A stretch of 64,000 bases of DNA from an uncultured Prochlorococcus sp. (GTDB taxonomy: Bacteria; Cyanobacteriota; Cyanobacteriia; PCC-6307; Cyanobiaceae). The DNA is taken from assembly GCA_902560875.1 (NCBI GenBank), contig CACENO010000001.1, forward strand, positions 1 through 64,000. Reading direction: 5' to 3'. The notes under the pieces are model-generated. The model searched no databases and was not told the origin of the DNA. It saw only the letters and a program-made list of their open reading frames with translations. Positions 1 to 10,400 of the stretch are shown here, in pieces. The position numbers and the translations under genes are program-made. The first letter of the stretch is position 1. Each line of letters begins with the position of its first letter.

Positions 1-1
1 T

Positions 2-1096
2 AGAGGTGGTCAAATATTTTATGTTGTGCCAAGAGTTGAGGGTATTAACGAAGTCGGAATTAAGTTAAAGACAATGGTCCCTAATTTAAAACTTTTGATT
101 GCCCATGGGCAAATGAATGAAGGAATCTTAGAAAATGCTATGGTTGCTTTTAATTCAGGTGAAGCCGATTTAATGCTTTGTACAACAATAATTGAGAGCG
201 GTTTAGATATTCCTCGAGTTAATACAATAATTATTGAGGATGCACATAAGTTTGGTTTATCTCAGTTATATCAATTAAGGGGAAGAGTCGGCAGAAGTGG
301 AATACAAGCACATGCTTGGATGTTCTACCCTTCTAAATCATCACTAAGTGATTCAGCAAGACAAAGGCTAAGGGCTATTCAGGAATTTGCACAATTAGGA
401 AGTGGTTATCAATTAGCAATGCGAGATATGGAAATTAGAGGGGTAGGCAATATTCTTGGCGTACAACAAAGTGGGCAGATGGAAGCTATTGGGTTTGATC
501 TATATATGGAATTACTACAAGAATCATTAGCAGACATTCAGGGTCAAAACATACCCTCAGTAGAAGAATGTCAAATAGACTTACCAATAACAGCATTTAT
601 ACCAGGTGATTGGATCATTGACAATGTAGAAAAGATAAACGCCTATCGATCCGCTACACAGTGCGAATCATTTAAGGAACTTATCGATATAGCTTCTATT
701 TGGACAGATAGGTATGGAGCACTACCATTTGCAGTACAATCACTTCTTGAGGTAATGAAATTAAAATTATTAGCAAAAAAATGTGGTATTTCTAGAGTAA
801 GACAAGAAAAAAATAATTTAATATTAGAAACACCAATGGAGGAAGCTGCCTTTAGACTTCTACGTAAGGGTTTACCAGAACATTTACATACTAGATTTGT
901 TTTCAAATCTATGTCTGGGAGTAAATCATTTATCTTGATACGTGGGCTTGGAGTCTTATCAGTAGATAAACAAATTAATCAACTGATTGATTGGCTAAAA
1001 TTGATGATCAAGATGATACCAAATGCTGATGGATTCAATATATACGATATTAGAGAACAAGAAGTAGATCGAAATAAGGAAGTTATTAGTGTGTAA
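2..1096 (+). CDS. mfd: Transcription-repair coupling factor Mfd, C-terminal part
   Basis: Partial gene whose frame is open from the window edge, so the start lies upstream. Mfd is the ATP-dependent translocase that removes stalled RNA polymerase and recruits nucleotide excision repair. The visible part begins in the second RecA-like helicase lobe ([14 protein letters not shown]), continues through motif V ([14 protein letters not shown]) and motif VI ([13 protein letters not shown]), and then the C-terminal TRCF domain that regulates UvrA binding. The frame ends in about 360 residues, which suits the last third of a roughly 1,150-residue Mfd. The next gene is convergent. Identification is from strong family motifs. 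Confidence 0.96.
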   Translation, partial: RGGQIFYVVPRVEGINEVGIKLKTMVPNLKLLIAHGQMNEGILENAMVAFNSGEADLMLCTTIIESGLDIPRVNTIIIEDAHKFGLSQLYQLRGRVGRSGIQAHAWMFYPSKSSLSDSARQRLRAIQEFAQLGSGYQLAMRDMEIRGVGNILGVQQSGQMEAIGFDLYMELLQESLADIQGQNIPSVEECQIDLPITAFIPGDWIIDNVEKINAYRSATQCESFKELIDIASIWTDRYGALPFAVQSLLEVMKLKLLAKKCGISRVRQEKNNLILETPMEEAAFRLLRKGLPEHLHTRFVFKSMSGSKSFILIRGLGVLSVDKQINQLIDWLKLMIKMIPNADGFNIYDIREQEVDRNKEVISV

Positions 1097-1169
1097 ATCA
1101 AACTCATAATTACATTTATTTCATGAATAATTACCAATTATATATATACTATAGAATTAAGAATAATTT

Positions 1170-1496
1170 CTAGTTATTATTTTTTTCATAACTTTCTAAT
1201 AACTTGGATAGTCTATTCCTAAAATCTCCTTTTGGCATTCCTCCCTTTAATTCCCCAACAATTTCAAAATCTTCTTCAGGATCTTTAACAATTAAATAGG
1301 TAGGCCAACCCATTCCTTCCTTATTAGGAAATTGCTTTAATAATATTTTTCTATATTTTTTATATGTATCTATATCTTGAAGCATAACGCCTATAAAGTT
1401 ACAACCAAGTTCTTCTGATACAAGAGAATCATAGTGACTCATTCGATGACATGTGCCACAATCCTCAGAGCTAAATTTAATAATCGTTAGAGGCAT
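1170..1496 (-). CDS. Thioredoxin-fold protein with CGTC motif
   Basis: A 108-residue protein starting at ATG; a TTG three codons upstream is a less likely start. The N-terminal strand is followed by DCGTCHRM, a CxxC redox pair at about residues 13 and 16, and a WPTYLIV segment supplies the cis-proline expected of a thioredoxin fold. There is no signal peptide, so it is probably cytoplasmic. The usual thioredoxin WCGPC is absent, so it is better called thioredoxin-like than TrxA. It is convergent with mfd. The redox partner is unknown. Confidence 0.75.
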   Translation of the reverse strand: MPLTIIKFSSEDCGTCHRMSHYDSLVSEELGCNFIGVMLQDIDTYKKYRKILLKQFPNKEGMGWPTYLIVKDPEEDFEIVGELKGGMPKGDFRNRLSKLLESYEKNNN

Positions 1497-1594
1497 AGCT
1501 GACAAAATTTCTATCGATACTATAATAATATTCTACGCATATAAAAAGCAACATAAATCTTTGTTATAAAATTATTTATATTTATCATATTAGC

Positions 1595-1996
1595 TTAGTC
1601 TTCATAATAAAACAAACCAATTGCAGAACCACCAAAAAGAAAAGAGATAGCCAATACAGGAAGAAAAGTAACACTTTTATCTACTATGGGAAGTACCTTG
1701 ACTATTGAGATGAATCCATATATAGAAGTTACAAAATAACTAAGTGATAATGTTTGAATAAAAAATCTGAGGACGAACTTACTTTGATGCAAATAATTTA
1801 AGAGTAATACAAAAAAATTATTTCCTAAATTAATTCTAATGAATGATAATATTGCGATGACTGATGAAATAGTCCATAAGTTAACCTGTATTAAATATAG
1901 ATTCACGGTAGCGTAAACAATACATAAGATAGCGAACCAGGATACAATCACTGAGTAATTTTTAGTAACACGCCTCTCTTTATTCCTAGGTACCAT
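1595..1996 (-). CDS. Small multi-pass membrane protein, unknown function
   Basis: 133 residues starting at ATG with a basic N-terminus (PRNKERR). Three to four hydrophobic segments can be read at about residues 15-35, 38-55, 78-97 and 105-128, with few charges after the first 12 residues. I recognise no family. It stands alone between two other minus-strand genes with gaps of about 100 bases on either side. An integral membrane location is inferred from composition only. Confidence 0.5.
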   Translation of the reverse strand: MVPRNKERRVTKNYSVIVSWFAILCIVYATVNLYLIQVNLWTISSVIAILSFIRINLGNNFFVLLLNYLHQSKFVLRFFIQTLSLSYFVTSIYGFISIVKVLPIVDKSVTFLPVLAISFLFGGSAIGLFYYED

Positions 1997-2115
1997 TTTA
2001 CTTTATTGTAAACCTTGAATAATTCTACCAAAATTATAAGCTAATGTTAATATAATAAAATTCTGATTTTTTATTACATTATTTAGTTATTCTAATTTAA
2101 AAAAATATAGATGGT

Positions 2116-2481
2116 TCAAAAATTCTTTTTAAAGAATTTGTAGTCCTTTACTAAATGTTTGGTGATTCTAAGAAGTCTAGTTATTGCGGATATTAGAAAT
2201 AGGCCAGAGATAATAATTATAAAAAATACTATCAATCCAAATGATAAAAAAATAATTGATTCTAATACTTGAGAAAGTCCTATCCACAGGATATTAAATA
2301 CATTGGGAAGATTATCTATCCATAATTGCCTTTGAGGCATTGAATTTATCAGTACTATTAAAATTATGGCCGAAATGAATAATAATATACATTCGAATGA
2401 TTGTTTTAAATAATTAAATTTGGCATGATGTGACCGGCTTTTGAAAACTCTTCTGTAACTATTTCTTCTTCCTATTGGCAT
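2116..2481 (-). CDS. Small two-helix membrane protein, unknown function
   Basis: 121 residues from ATG. The N-terminus is basic (RRNSYRRVFKSRSHH), followed by one hydrophobic segment near residues 28-48 and a longer one at about 68-102, then a Lys/Phe-rich tail. The topology suggests a two-pass inner-membrane or thylakoid protein with both ends in the cytoplasm (positive-inside rule, inference). No family recognised. No terminator or strong ribosome-binding site was identified nearby. Confidence 0.5.
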   Translation of the reverse strand: MPIGRRNSYRRVFKSRSHHAKFNYLKQSFECILLFISAIILIVLINSMPQRQLWIDNLPNVFNILWIGLSQVLESIIFLSFGLIVFFIIIISGLFLISAITRLLRITKHLVKDYKFFKKNF

Positions 2482-2645
2482 AATGATTAATTCTTGTTTA
2501 TTTAATGGTGTCTGGGTGTTTTAATGGTTGACTTCATAGTACTAATTTATATATGAATCTATAATAGCTATGTTTTTTAGAATGTCATTATTGTATTAAT
2601 ATATTAAACATATTATTTGTTCAATAATATACGTTATATCAGAGT

Positions 2646-3242
2646 TTATTTTAATTGGTAATGTAATGTTTGATTCTCTTTATTATTTAAATTTACTTCT
2701 TGTGGAGTATAAATATAAAGCAAACAAAATACGAAAATAGCTGTAATTCCTGAGATTGCTGGAGTAAAACGTTCTAAAAATGGTGTATTGATAGTTAAAT
2801 CAGTTGTATTCAAAGGTTTGTAGAAAGGGAGCTTCCAATTAATTTTGACACGATTGTCGTGCAATAAATCATCTAAGCACCTAACTAAATCTGTTAACTG
2901 AGCATCATCAATTTGAATCTTTAGTGGTTCAACTCCTTCCTGACTGCTGGTAAGTATGATTTCGTGTCCTAATTTGCATGGTAAAATTTGAACAGGGCCA
3001 TCTGAATTACCAAATTGTTTATAAACACCTGATAAGCAATATCGACTATAAGATAGTACAACTATAATTAATGATTGAAGATGGAGCCTGTTACCTTCTA
3101 AAATTGGTGCACCAACTAACTTTAATTCCCACCCTGAAAGTATTCCAATCATTTCTTCACTTTGACCAAGCGAATGATCGGGTAAACCATCAACCTTTAA
3201 TTGGGCTGAATTTTGTTCATAAATAAAAGATTTCTTAATCAT
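2646..3242 (-). CDS. DUF4335 family protein
   Basis: 198 residues from ATG. The sequence resembles the cyanobacterium-restricted DUF4335 family: an N-terminal beta-rich region (FIYEQNSAQLKVDGLPD) and a single hydrophobic segment at about residues 163-180 near the C-terminus. The function of the family is unknown. It lies 6 bases downstream of the DUF3038 gene on the same strand, and this pairing is typical of cyanobacteria, suggesting one transcript and a shared process. The C-terminal helix suggests a membrane anchor. Family assignment is from memory of the pattern. Confidence 0.72.
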   Translation of the reverse strand: MIKKSFIYEQNSAQLKVDGLPDHSLGQSEEMIGILSGWELKLVGAPILEGNRLHLQSLIIVVLSYSRYCLSGVYKQFGNSDGPVQILPCKLGHEIILTSSQEGVEPLKIQIDDAQLTDLVRCLDDLLHDNRVKINWKLPFYKPLNTTDLTINTPFLERFTPAISGITAIFVFCLLYIYTPQEVNLNNKENQTLHYQLK

Positions 3243-3248
3243 CTATAT

Positions 3249-3845
3249 TTATACTGTGGAGTCAAGCAAACTTGATCGTAATCTATCAACGCCACCAGAT
3301 CCAACTGATAGTGCAAGCGAAAAGACTAATTGACGGAGAATAGGTTCAGACATTTCAGAATACAAGAGTTTTTGAACTGCTCCTCTACGTTTATTCATTC
3401 TCTCCTCTATAAGTTCTTTTATTCGTCTATTAAATAAATTCCATCTTTGCTCATGAATTGATAATGGTTCCTTAGAAGAGATAAGCATTCTTAGGGAAGG
3501 GTATAGCCTTTCTGCCATTGTGCTAGTTAAAAGGATTAATGCTTCTGAACAGTCTGAATTCAATGGGCCTCTACGTGAGGATTTTCTCATTGGATTATGA
3601 CATCTACATTTCCAGATTTCTACATGGTTTGGAAAATATTCTGTTAGGCCTAGTTTATTTGAGGTCCAAAGCATACTCTGACTTCCATTTAAATCCAAAG
3701 CTTCTATCGCTAACAATAGGAGATCTAGCCTCTCCAATCCCCTTCTTCCAAGTACATAGCCCGAGGAATTCTTGGTAGGAAGCGATTCTCCAAATGAATT
3801 CTTCGTGGGATAATTTTGATGTATTGGTTTTGGAGTCAGGTTCAT
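3249..3845 (-). CDS. DUF3038 family protein
   Basis: 198 residues from ATG. The GLERLDLLLLAIEALDLNGSQ segment at about residues 35-55 matches the cyanobacterial DUF3038 family, and the rest looks alpha-helical and soluble, with basic patches (RRIKELIEERMNKRR). The biochemical role is unknown. It is the first gene of a tight two-gene unit with DUF4335. The gene is divergent from apt, and the roughly 60-85 base gap between them must hold both promoters. Confidence 0.75.
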   Translation of the reverse strand: MNLTPKPIHQNYPTKNSFGESLPTKNSSGYVLGRRGLERLDLLLLAIEALDLNGSQSMLWTSNKLGLTEYFPNHVEIWKCRCHNPMRKSSRRGPLNSDCSEALILLTSTMAERLYPSLRMLISSKEPLSIHEQRWNLFNRRIKELIEERMNKRRGAVQKLLYSEMSEPILRQLVFSLALSVGSGGVDRLRSSLLDSTV

Positions 3846-3929
3846 AAGTTAAATAATGACATGCTCAAGTACTTTTAGGTAGGATTGGTGGTAATTTATT
3901 AAATCGCACACAAGACTCACGTACTTATC

Positions 3930-4454
3930 ATTCCTGAATTTAATCTACAGAATTACATAAGTGAAATTGATGGATTCCCCTCAAATGGTATTTTATTTAG
4001 AGATATAAATCCTTTGCTTAGAAATCCTAAAGCCTGGTCTTATGCAATTAGTCAACTTGAAGAAAGATGTAAAAAATTAGAACCAAGTTTATTAGTTGGA
4101 ATCGAATCGAGAGGTTTTATTGTGGCTAGCTCACTTGCAATAAAGATGGGTATAGGTTTTGTTCCAATTAGAAAGAAAGGTAAGTTGCCAGGACAAGTTA
4201 TTAGTATTAATTATGATTTAGAATATGGTTCAGATACACTTGAAATTCAAGAAGGACTCATTGATAATAACAAAAATATTATCTTAATTGATGATCTCCT
4301 AGCTACCGGTGGAACAGCTCAAGCAGCAGCAAGTTTAGTCAATAAAGCTGGTGGGAGATTGGCAGCATTTGCCTTTTTAATTGAGTTATCTGAATTATTA
4401 GGTAGGAACAAACTTCCTTCAAATATACCAATAATTAAACTAATCAGTTATTGA
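3930..4454 (+). CDS. apt: Adenine phosphoribosyltransferase
   Basis: Salvage enzyme converting adenine and PRPP to AMP and pyrophosphate. The PRPP-binding loop is clear (ILIDDLLATGGTAQAA), as is GFIVASSLA upstream. A frame beginning at the TTG at 4014 would lack the N-terminal DGFPSNGILFRDINPL block that every APT has, and this block is encoded in frame directly upstream. The frame is open back to 3903, but that stretch contains no ATG, GTG or TTG. An ATT at 3930 would give 174 residues, close to the family norm of about 170. The start is therefore either non-canonical or hidden by a sequence error. Function is sure; the start is not. Confidence 0.88.
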   Translation: MPEFNLQNYISEIDGFPSNGILFRDINPLLRNPKAWSYAISQLEERCKKLEPSLLVGIESRGFIVASSLAIKMGIGFVPIRKKGKLPGQVISINYDLEYGSDTLEIQEGLIDNNKNIILIDDLLATGGTAQAAASLVNKAGGRLAAFAFLIELSELLGRNKLPSNIPIIKLISY

Positions 4455-4663
4455 TTATCTCTTTCCCAGTCTAGAACTTGCTGAAACTGTTGGAGACTCA
4501 GCAGACCAAAACTCCATAACACTACAGGAAGTGGTGCCTGTTCAATTTGTGATTGCCGCAAACCTAGATCAAGAGCATTTTGCGATAACCCTATCTTCAC
4601 CTGAAGAAAATCAATAAGCTTTTTAGAAGGCTTTGATTGAGGATGGCTCGTATTAATCATCAT
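4448..4663 (-). CDS. DUF2949 family small protein
   Basis: 71 residues. The block LIDFLQVKIGLSQNALDLGLRQSQIEQAPLP followed by VVLWSFGLLSLQQFQQVLDW fits the cyanobacterial DUF2949 family of small soluble proteins of unknown role. Its start overlaps the stop of the upstream UbiH-like hydroxylase by about 10 bases, indicating translational coupling, and its 3' end overlaps the end of convergent apt by 7 bases. An alternative ATG lies one codon downstream of the first. Confidence 0.75.
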   Translation of the reverse strand: MMINTSHPQSKPSKKLIDFLQVKIGLSQNALDLGLRQSQIEQAPLPVVLWSFGLLSLQQFQQVLDWERDNQ

Positions 4664-5831
4664 TTCTAAATATATTAATTATCAGGGAGTTAGTATAACC
4701 ATAAGTCATTAAATTCAAAAAGAGTTTTTTCATTAATTGGAATTTATTTATAATCAATATAGAAATTCTGCGTATTAAAATTAATGGAAGAAAACGGTTT
4801 GAGAAATACCGAACCAAGAAATCTGTAAAAAATGATATTAAGACAATATCTATAAATCTAGTCCTTTCATATAATACTGGAACATTATGTAATTTAATTG
4901 AACCTTCAAGAAATTTTTCAACTATATTAGTTAAACCATTGACATCTCTAAGACAAAGGTTTAACCCCTGTCCTCCTACAGGATGAATAGAATGGGCAGA
5001 TTCTCCAATAAGGAGAACCCTACCTTTAAATAAATTCATAGCTATCGATAAGTGTAATGGGAAGACTGAAGGTTCATCAATCAAGATATCTGGTTCAAGT
5101 TCAGTTGGTAATATCGCTGCTAATTTATCCAAAAATATAGATGGTACAAGCTTTGATCTTTTTTTACATAAGGAAGTTGGAGCACTCCATACAATTTGAT
5201 ATATATTATTAGACATTGGGAGCACAGCTAAAGGACCTTCATGCCTAAAAACTTCATAAGCTACTTTAGACTTTGCTCCTCTAATAAGAACCTTAGCAGT
5301 CAAGCAGGATTGTGAATATTTTATTCGAAAAAGATTAATATCGATTTTATTCCTCAAGGTAGAATTGTGTCCATCTGCAGCAATTACTAAATCAAAATCA
5401 CCTATATCTATAGAAGCTTGAGTATTATAATTAGTTATTATATTATCAGATTTATACAAATGTTTGACAACTATATCCATTAATTCACAGTGTTCTATTA
5501 TCCAACCTATTTCGTTGTTATTAGAATATGGTAAATTCAAATAATTCATATCAATAAAGGAATCACACTCTCTATCCTCTATAATAAGTTGCTCAAATGG
5601 TGTGAGAATTGAATATAGATCTTGCCAAATTCCTAATTTTTCAAATAAATTTTTAGTTGATTGAGTAAGTGCATAAGCTCGGTCTCTAGACTTTATTTGT
5701 TTAACTGATTGCGTATCAAAAATAGTAACGTCTGATCCAATATTAGCTAACGCTAGCGCCAGAATAGACCCTGTAGGTCCTGCGCCTAATACCTTTATTC
5801 TAATTTTATTCGTGTGACTTTTATATATCAT
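4653..5831 (-). CDS. UbiH/VisC-type FAD-dependent hydroxylase
   Basis: 392 residues. The N-terminal dinucleotide-binding motif GAGPTGSILALALANIGSDVTIFD (about residues 16-39) and the C-terminal FAD motif RVLLIGESAHSIHPVGGQGLNLCLRDV place it among UbiH/UbiF/VisC/COQ6 class A flavoprotein monooxygenases. Cyanobacteria make plastoquinone rather than ubiquinone, so the substrate is unknown; a prenylquinone or other aromatic is a reasonable guess. A DG motif (DLVIAADGHNSTLR) is also present. It lies 4 bases downstream of the next gene upstream and overlaps the DUF2949 gene, forming an operon-like run that starts near dapB. Confidence 0.85.
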   Translation of the reverse strand: MIYKSHTNKIRIKVLGAGPTGSILALALANIGSDVTIFDTQSVKQIKSRDRAYALTQSTKNLFEKLGIWQDLYSILTPFEQLIIEDRECDSFIDMNYLNLPYSNNNEIGWIIEHCELMDIVVKHLYKSDNIITNYNTQASIDIGDFDLVIAADGHNSTLRNKIDINLFRIKYSQSCLTAKVLIRGAKSKVAYEVFRHEGPLAVLPMSNNIYQIVWSAPTSLCKKRSKLVPSIFLDKLAAILPTELEPDILIDEPSVFPLHLSIAMNLFKGRVLLIGESAHSIHPVGGQGLNLCLRDVNGLTNIVEKFLEGSIKLHNVPVLYERTRFIDIVLISFFTDFLVRYFSNRFLPLILIRRISILIINKFQLMKKLFLNLMTYGYTNSLIINIFRNDD

Positions 5832-5835
5832 CTAG

Positions 5836-6486
5836 TTATTGAGCTCGCATTCTGATCGAGCATAGTTCTTCAAAGGCTGGCCTTAGCAAATATGGATATT
5901 CTCCTACCCATAATCTAAGGCCAGGAAGCCAGGCGTCACTCAAGGCTGCAATTGAATTAAAATTCCTTGACTGACTTAAAACAAGGCATCTTATTTGCAT
6001 ACCTTTTCTAATTATTTGATGACCTTTTTCCATTGGAAAGGAAATCTTGCCTAGATAACCATCCTCATCTTCTAATTCAAGGTAAATCCAAGTGCGTCTA
6101 TTTTCTACAATCTCTAGATTGCCGATTTTATTTGCTTGTTCTTGCCTATTCTCGATACGCTCTTTAGTATAAATATCTATAATTTCACCATCAAAGATAG
6201 CCGCAGATGGAAATTTTCTAAGTTCTGAATTTTTTCTACCAGCTTCTACAATTGGTCCCCACAAAATAAATAAAAGAAAGGAAACTCCTACCAATAACCA
6301 GAGTGAATAGAATTGACTTGCAACTTGACTCTGGCTAATTACCAATGTTATCGAGCCTCCAATAGAAGAAATCATTATTCTTTGAAGAATCTTCCTTGGA
6401 TTTCCAAGGGCTTTTCGAAACTGGTTTCCAGTTGCTACAGCTGGTATTAACCTATTTAACTCTCCTGTTTTTAATGGAATTAACAT
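5836..6486 (-). CDS. Conserved cyanobacterial membrane-anchored protein, unknown function
   Basis: 216 residues from ATG. The N-terminus is basic and is followed by two adjacent hydrophobic segments at about residues 38-56 and 60-82, then a soluble C-terminal domain rich in strands (WIYLELEDEDGYLGKISFPMEKGHQIIRKGMQIRCLVLS). This looks like a two-pass anchor with a cytoplasmic or stromal beta domain. I recall homologues across cyanobacteria and plastids, some carrying a doubtful phosphate-permease label, but can assign no function. It sits 10 bases downstream of dapB. Confidence 0.6.
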   Translation of the reverse strand: MLIPLKTGELNRLIPAVATGNQFRKALGNPRKILQRIMISSIGGSITLVISQSQVASQFYSLWLLVGVSFLLFILWGPIVEAGRKNSELRKFPSAAIFDGEIIDIYTKERIENRQEQANKIGNLEIVENRRTWIYLELEDEDGYLGKISFPMEKGHQIIRKGMQIRCLVLSQSRNFNSIAALSDAWLPGLRLWVGEYPYLLRPAFEELCSIRMRAQ

Positions 6487-6496
6487 CTATTTACTC

Positions 6497-7348
6497 CTAC
6501 AGAACCCTTTCGAGGCCATAGACTAGGCCCTTAAATTGCCTCACCTTCCTAATAGTAAGCAAAACTCCTGGCATATATGCAGCTCTGTCCAATGTGTCAT
6601 GCCTAAGGGTATAAGTCTCGCCCTTTGAACCAAAAATGACTTCCTGATGTGCAACTAATCCAGGAAGCCTAACTGAATGAATTCTTAAACCACTCGAACG
6701 AAGTCCCCCCCTACTTCCTGTTAGTGATTCTGATTCTTGTATTTCAGCTGAATTAAAGGTTTTATCGATTTCCTCCATCATTTCTGCTGTTTTAATACAA
6801 GTACCACTTGGGGCATCAGCCTTTCGATTGTGATGTAACTCAGTTAATTCTGCGTGATCATAAAATCCTGCGGCTACTGCAGCTGCCTGCTGGAGTAAAA
6901 CCATTCCAATTGAAAAATTTGGAATAACAGCTGTCCCTATACATGCCTTTTCTGCAAATTGAGCAAGTTCTTCCAATTGATCGGTAGTTAATCCTGTTGT
7001 GCCAATAACAGGATTAACGCCATAAGCTATTGCTGCTCTTGTATGTTCATAAACAACAGAAGGGTGCGTGAAATCAACTAACACTACTGGGTTTTCTTTT
7101 TTATTTTGCCTGGCTGCCTGACTAACACTGCACAGGCATCCTTCCAAATCAGAAGTCAAGAGAACATCTTCTGAATTTAATCCAAGCAAAGTTTTAATAC
7201 TTTCACCTTCATTAGATAGTGAAGCTTCTACAGCCCCTACGAGCTCAAAATTCTCAGCAGAATCAATAGCCCGTATTACCTCTTTACCCATTCGACCAAG
7301 AGCTCCTGCAACTACAACAGGAATTCTCAAAGAGTCATTATCAGTCAT
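6497..7348 (-). CDS. dapB: 4-hydroxy-tetrahydrodipicolinate reductase
   Basis: 283 residues. It catalyses the NAD(P)H-dependent reduction step of lysine and meso-diaminopimelate synthesis. The nucleotide-binding loop [15 protein letters not shown] lies at about residues 10-24, the GTTGL loop is present, and the catalytic signature [14 protein letters not shown] contains the His pair and Lys. The loop reads GALGRMG where many enzymes have GATGRMG, a minor variation. It is the first gene of a minus-strand run and is divergent from chlH, with a 111-base gap that must hold both promoters. Confidence 0.96.
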   Translation of the reverse strand: MTDNDSLRIPVVVAGALGRMGKEVIRAIDSAENFELVGAVEASLSNEGESIKTLLGLNSEDVLLTSDLEGCLCSVSQAARQNKKENPVVLVDFTHPSVVYEHTRAAIAYGVNPVIGTTGLTTDQLEELAQFAEKACIGTAVIPNFSIGMVLLQQAAAVAAGFYDHAELTELHHNRKADAPSGTCIKTAEMMEEIDKTFNSAEIQESESLTGSRGGLRSSGLRIHSVRLPGLVAHQEVIFGSKGETYTLRHDTLDRAAYMPGVLLTIRKVRQFKGLVYGLERVL

Positions 7349-7459
7349 TGTTTAAACAGGCAAAAAAGGAGCAATGGACCAAGGTTGTAACACGCCAGCA
7401 AAAATAATCGCGAACTAGGCCTATAGAACATTAGGCTTGTCGAAACTTTAAGGGGAATT

Positions 7460-10400
7460 ATGTTTACGCAGGTACGCTCCGCCAATCGCAGAGTTTCACC
7501 TGCTGAGAATCACCAGCACAACTCAGTGATGAAAGTTGTCTATGTGGTTCTTGAGCCTCAATACCAGAATGCTTTGACAGAAGCAGCAAATTCTCTCAAT
7601 GCTTTAAATGGCCCTATTGGCATAGAACTAAATGGATATTTAATAGAAGAACTAAGGGTCGAGGAAAATTATGCAAACTTTCAGGAAGATGTTAAATCCT
7701 CGGATATTTTTATTGCTTCTCTAATATTTATTGAGGATTTAGCACAAAAAGTTGTTGATGCTGTTGAACCACATAGAGATCAATTAAAGGTTTCAATTGT
7801 TTTCCCATCGATGCCTGAAGTAATGAGGCTTAACAAGATGGGAACATTCACAATGGCGCAGCTTGGACAAACAAAAAGTATAATTGGCGACTTTATGAAG
7901 AAGCGCAAGGAATCAGGAGGTGCTGGCTTTCAAGATTCAATGCTGAAACTATTAAATACCCTTCCAGCAATTTTAAAATATTTACCAGTTGATAAAGCTC
8001 AGGATGCAAGAAGTTTTATGCTTAGCTTCCAGTATTGGCTAGGAGGAACTCCTGATAATCTTAAGAATTTTCTTCTCATGTTAGGGGACAAATATGTATT
8101 CCCAGAGTTGAAAGTTTTAAATAACAAAAATGTTGAAATTTCAGAACCTGAAATATTCCCAGATCTAGGAATTTGGCACCCATTAGCTCCTCATATGTTT
8201 GAGGATATAAAAGAATATCTTAATTGGAATAATAGTCGTACAGATTTATCTCAGAAAGCTAAAGGTGGTCCAGTAATTGGACTAGTTCTACAAAGAAGCC
8301 ACATCGTCACAGGAGACGAAGCACATTATGTTGCCATTATTCAGGAACTTGAATTTAGAGGAGCAATGGTTATACCAATATTTTGTGGAGGACTTGACTT
8401 CTCTAAACCTGTAAATGCATTTTTCTATGATCCAATTAATAAAGATAATCCTCATGTAGATGGGGTAGTTTCACTAACAGGATTTGCCTTGGTTGGAGGC
8501 CCCGCAAGACAAGACCATCCAAAAGCAATTGAGTCTTTAAAGCGATTAAATCGACCTTATATGGTTGCTTTACCACTTGTTTTCCAAACCACACAGGAAT
8601 GGGAAGGAAGTGATCTAGGGCTTCACCCAGTCCAGGTTGCCCTTCAGATAGCGATTCCAGAACTTGACGGAGCAATAGAACCTATCGTTCTTTCTGGTAG
8701 AGATGATGCAACTGGTAAAGCCCACACCTTGCAAGACAGAGTTGACGCCATTGCTGAAAGAGCAATCCGTTGGTCTTCTCTAAGAATCAAACCTAGAAAT
8801 AAAAAGAAACTAGCAATTACTGTCTTTAGTTTCCCCCCTGACAAAGGGAATGTTGGAACAGCTGCCTATTTAGATGTATTTGGATCTATTTATCGTGTAC
8901 TTCAGGAAATGAAATCCAAAGGATATGAGATTCAGAATATACCTAAAAACCCTAAGGCTTTGATGGAAGCATTGATCAATGATCCAGAAGCTTTAGAAGG
9001 CTCCCCCGAATTATCAATAGCACATAGGATGAGTGTAGAGGAATATGAAAAATTAACTACCTACTCAGACAGACTTGAAGAAAATTGGGGAAAGCCTCCT
9101 GGCAGCCTTAATAGTGATGGACAGAATCTTTTAATTTATGGAAAACATTTTGGCAATGTTTTTGTAGGTGTTCAACCAACATTTGGTTACGAAGGAGATC
9201 CTATGAGACTCCTTTATTCAAGAAGTGCAAGTCCTCATCATGGTTTTGCTGCTTACTACACATATTTGGAAAAAATTTGGTGTGCAGATGCAGTTCTTCA
9301 TTTTGGAACACATGGTTCTCTTGAGTTTATGCCTGGCAAACAGATGGGAATGAGTGAAACATGTTATCCCGATTCATTAATTGGCGGTCTTCCTAACCTT
9401 TATTACTATGCAGCAAATAATCCATCAGAAGCAACAATTGCTAAAAGAAGGGGATACGCTTCAACTATCAGTTACTTAACACCTCCAGCAGAAAATGCTG
9501 GGCTCTACAAAGGATTAAAGGAACTAAGTGAACTAGTTGGCTCCTATCAACAATTAAGAGAAAGTGGAAGAGGAGTTCAAATAGTAAATGCGATTGTCGA
9601 AACCGCTCGACAATGCAATCTCAATGAAGACATAAATCTTCCAGAAGAAGATGCTTCAGCTCTAGACCAAGAAGGTAGAGATGCTGTTGTTGGTGCTGTC
9701 TATAGCCAATTGATGGAAATAGAAAGCCGTTTACTACCTTGTGGACTTCATACAATTGGAAAACCTCCTACAGCAGAAGAGGCTATTGCGACATTAGTTA
9801 GTATTTCAGCTCTCGAAAGAGAGGATGATGGTCTGCGATCACTGCCAGGACTATTAGCAGAATCAGTTGGGAGGAATATTGAAGATATATATAAAGGAAA
9901 TAATAATGGAATACTCGCTGATGTCGAATTAAATCGATCAATTACAGAGACTAGCAGATCTGCTGTTAGTTCGATGGTTCTAGCCCTAACAGGGAATGAT
10001 GGAAGAGTTAATATGACTAAATCACTGATAACCAAAATCATTGATTTATTAAAAATAATTGGATTCACTTTTCCAGAACCATGGATGCAAGTATGTAGAA
10101 GGTCTGGATTTAAAAATGTTGATTCAAATTCACTAAATAAACTGTTTGATTATTTGAGATTTTGTCTCGAGCAAATTTGTGCAGACAAAGAGATGGAGAG
10201 TTTATTAAAAGCATTAGATGGAGATTATGTTTTGCCAGGTCCAGGGGGAGACCCAATTAGAAATCCGGGTGTACTTCCTAGTGGAAAAAATATTCACGCT
10301 CTAGATCCACAATCAATACCAACAACAGCTGCTGTAGCATCAGCAAAGATTGTTGTTGATAAGCTAATTGAACGTCAAAAGGAAGAACAGGGAGACTGGC

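Noticed and set aside
3539-3778. Plus-strand open frame opposite the DUF3038 gene
   Set aside because: Shadow frame of a conserved gene and no supporting features.
8436-8675. Minus-strand open frame inside chlH
   Set aside because: Shadow of the strongly conserved chlH coding sequence, with no ribosome-binding site or family pattern. The same holds for the other frames opposite chlH and carB.
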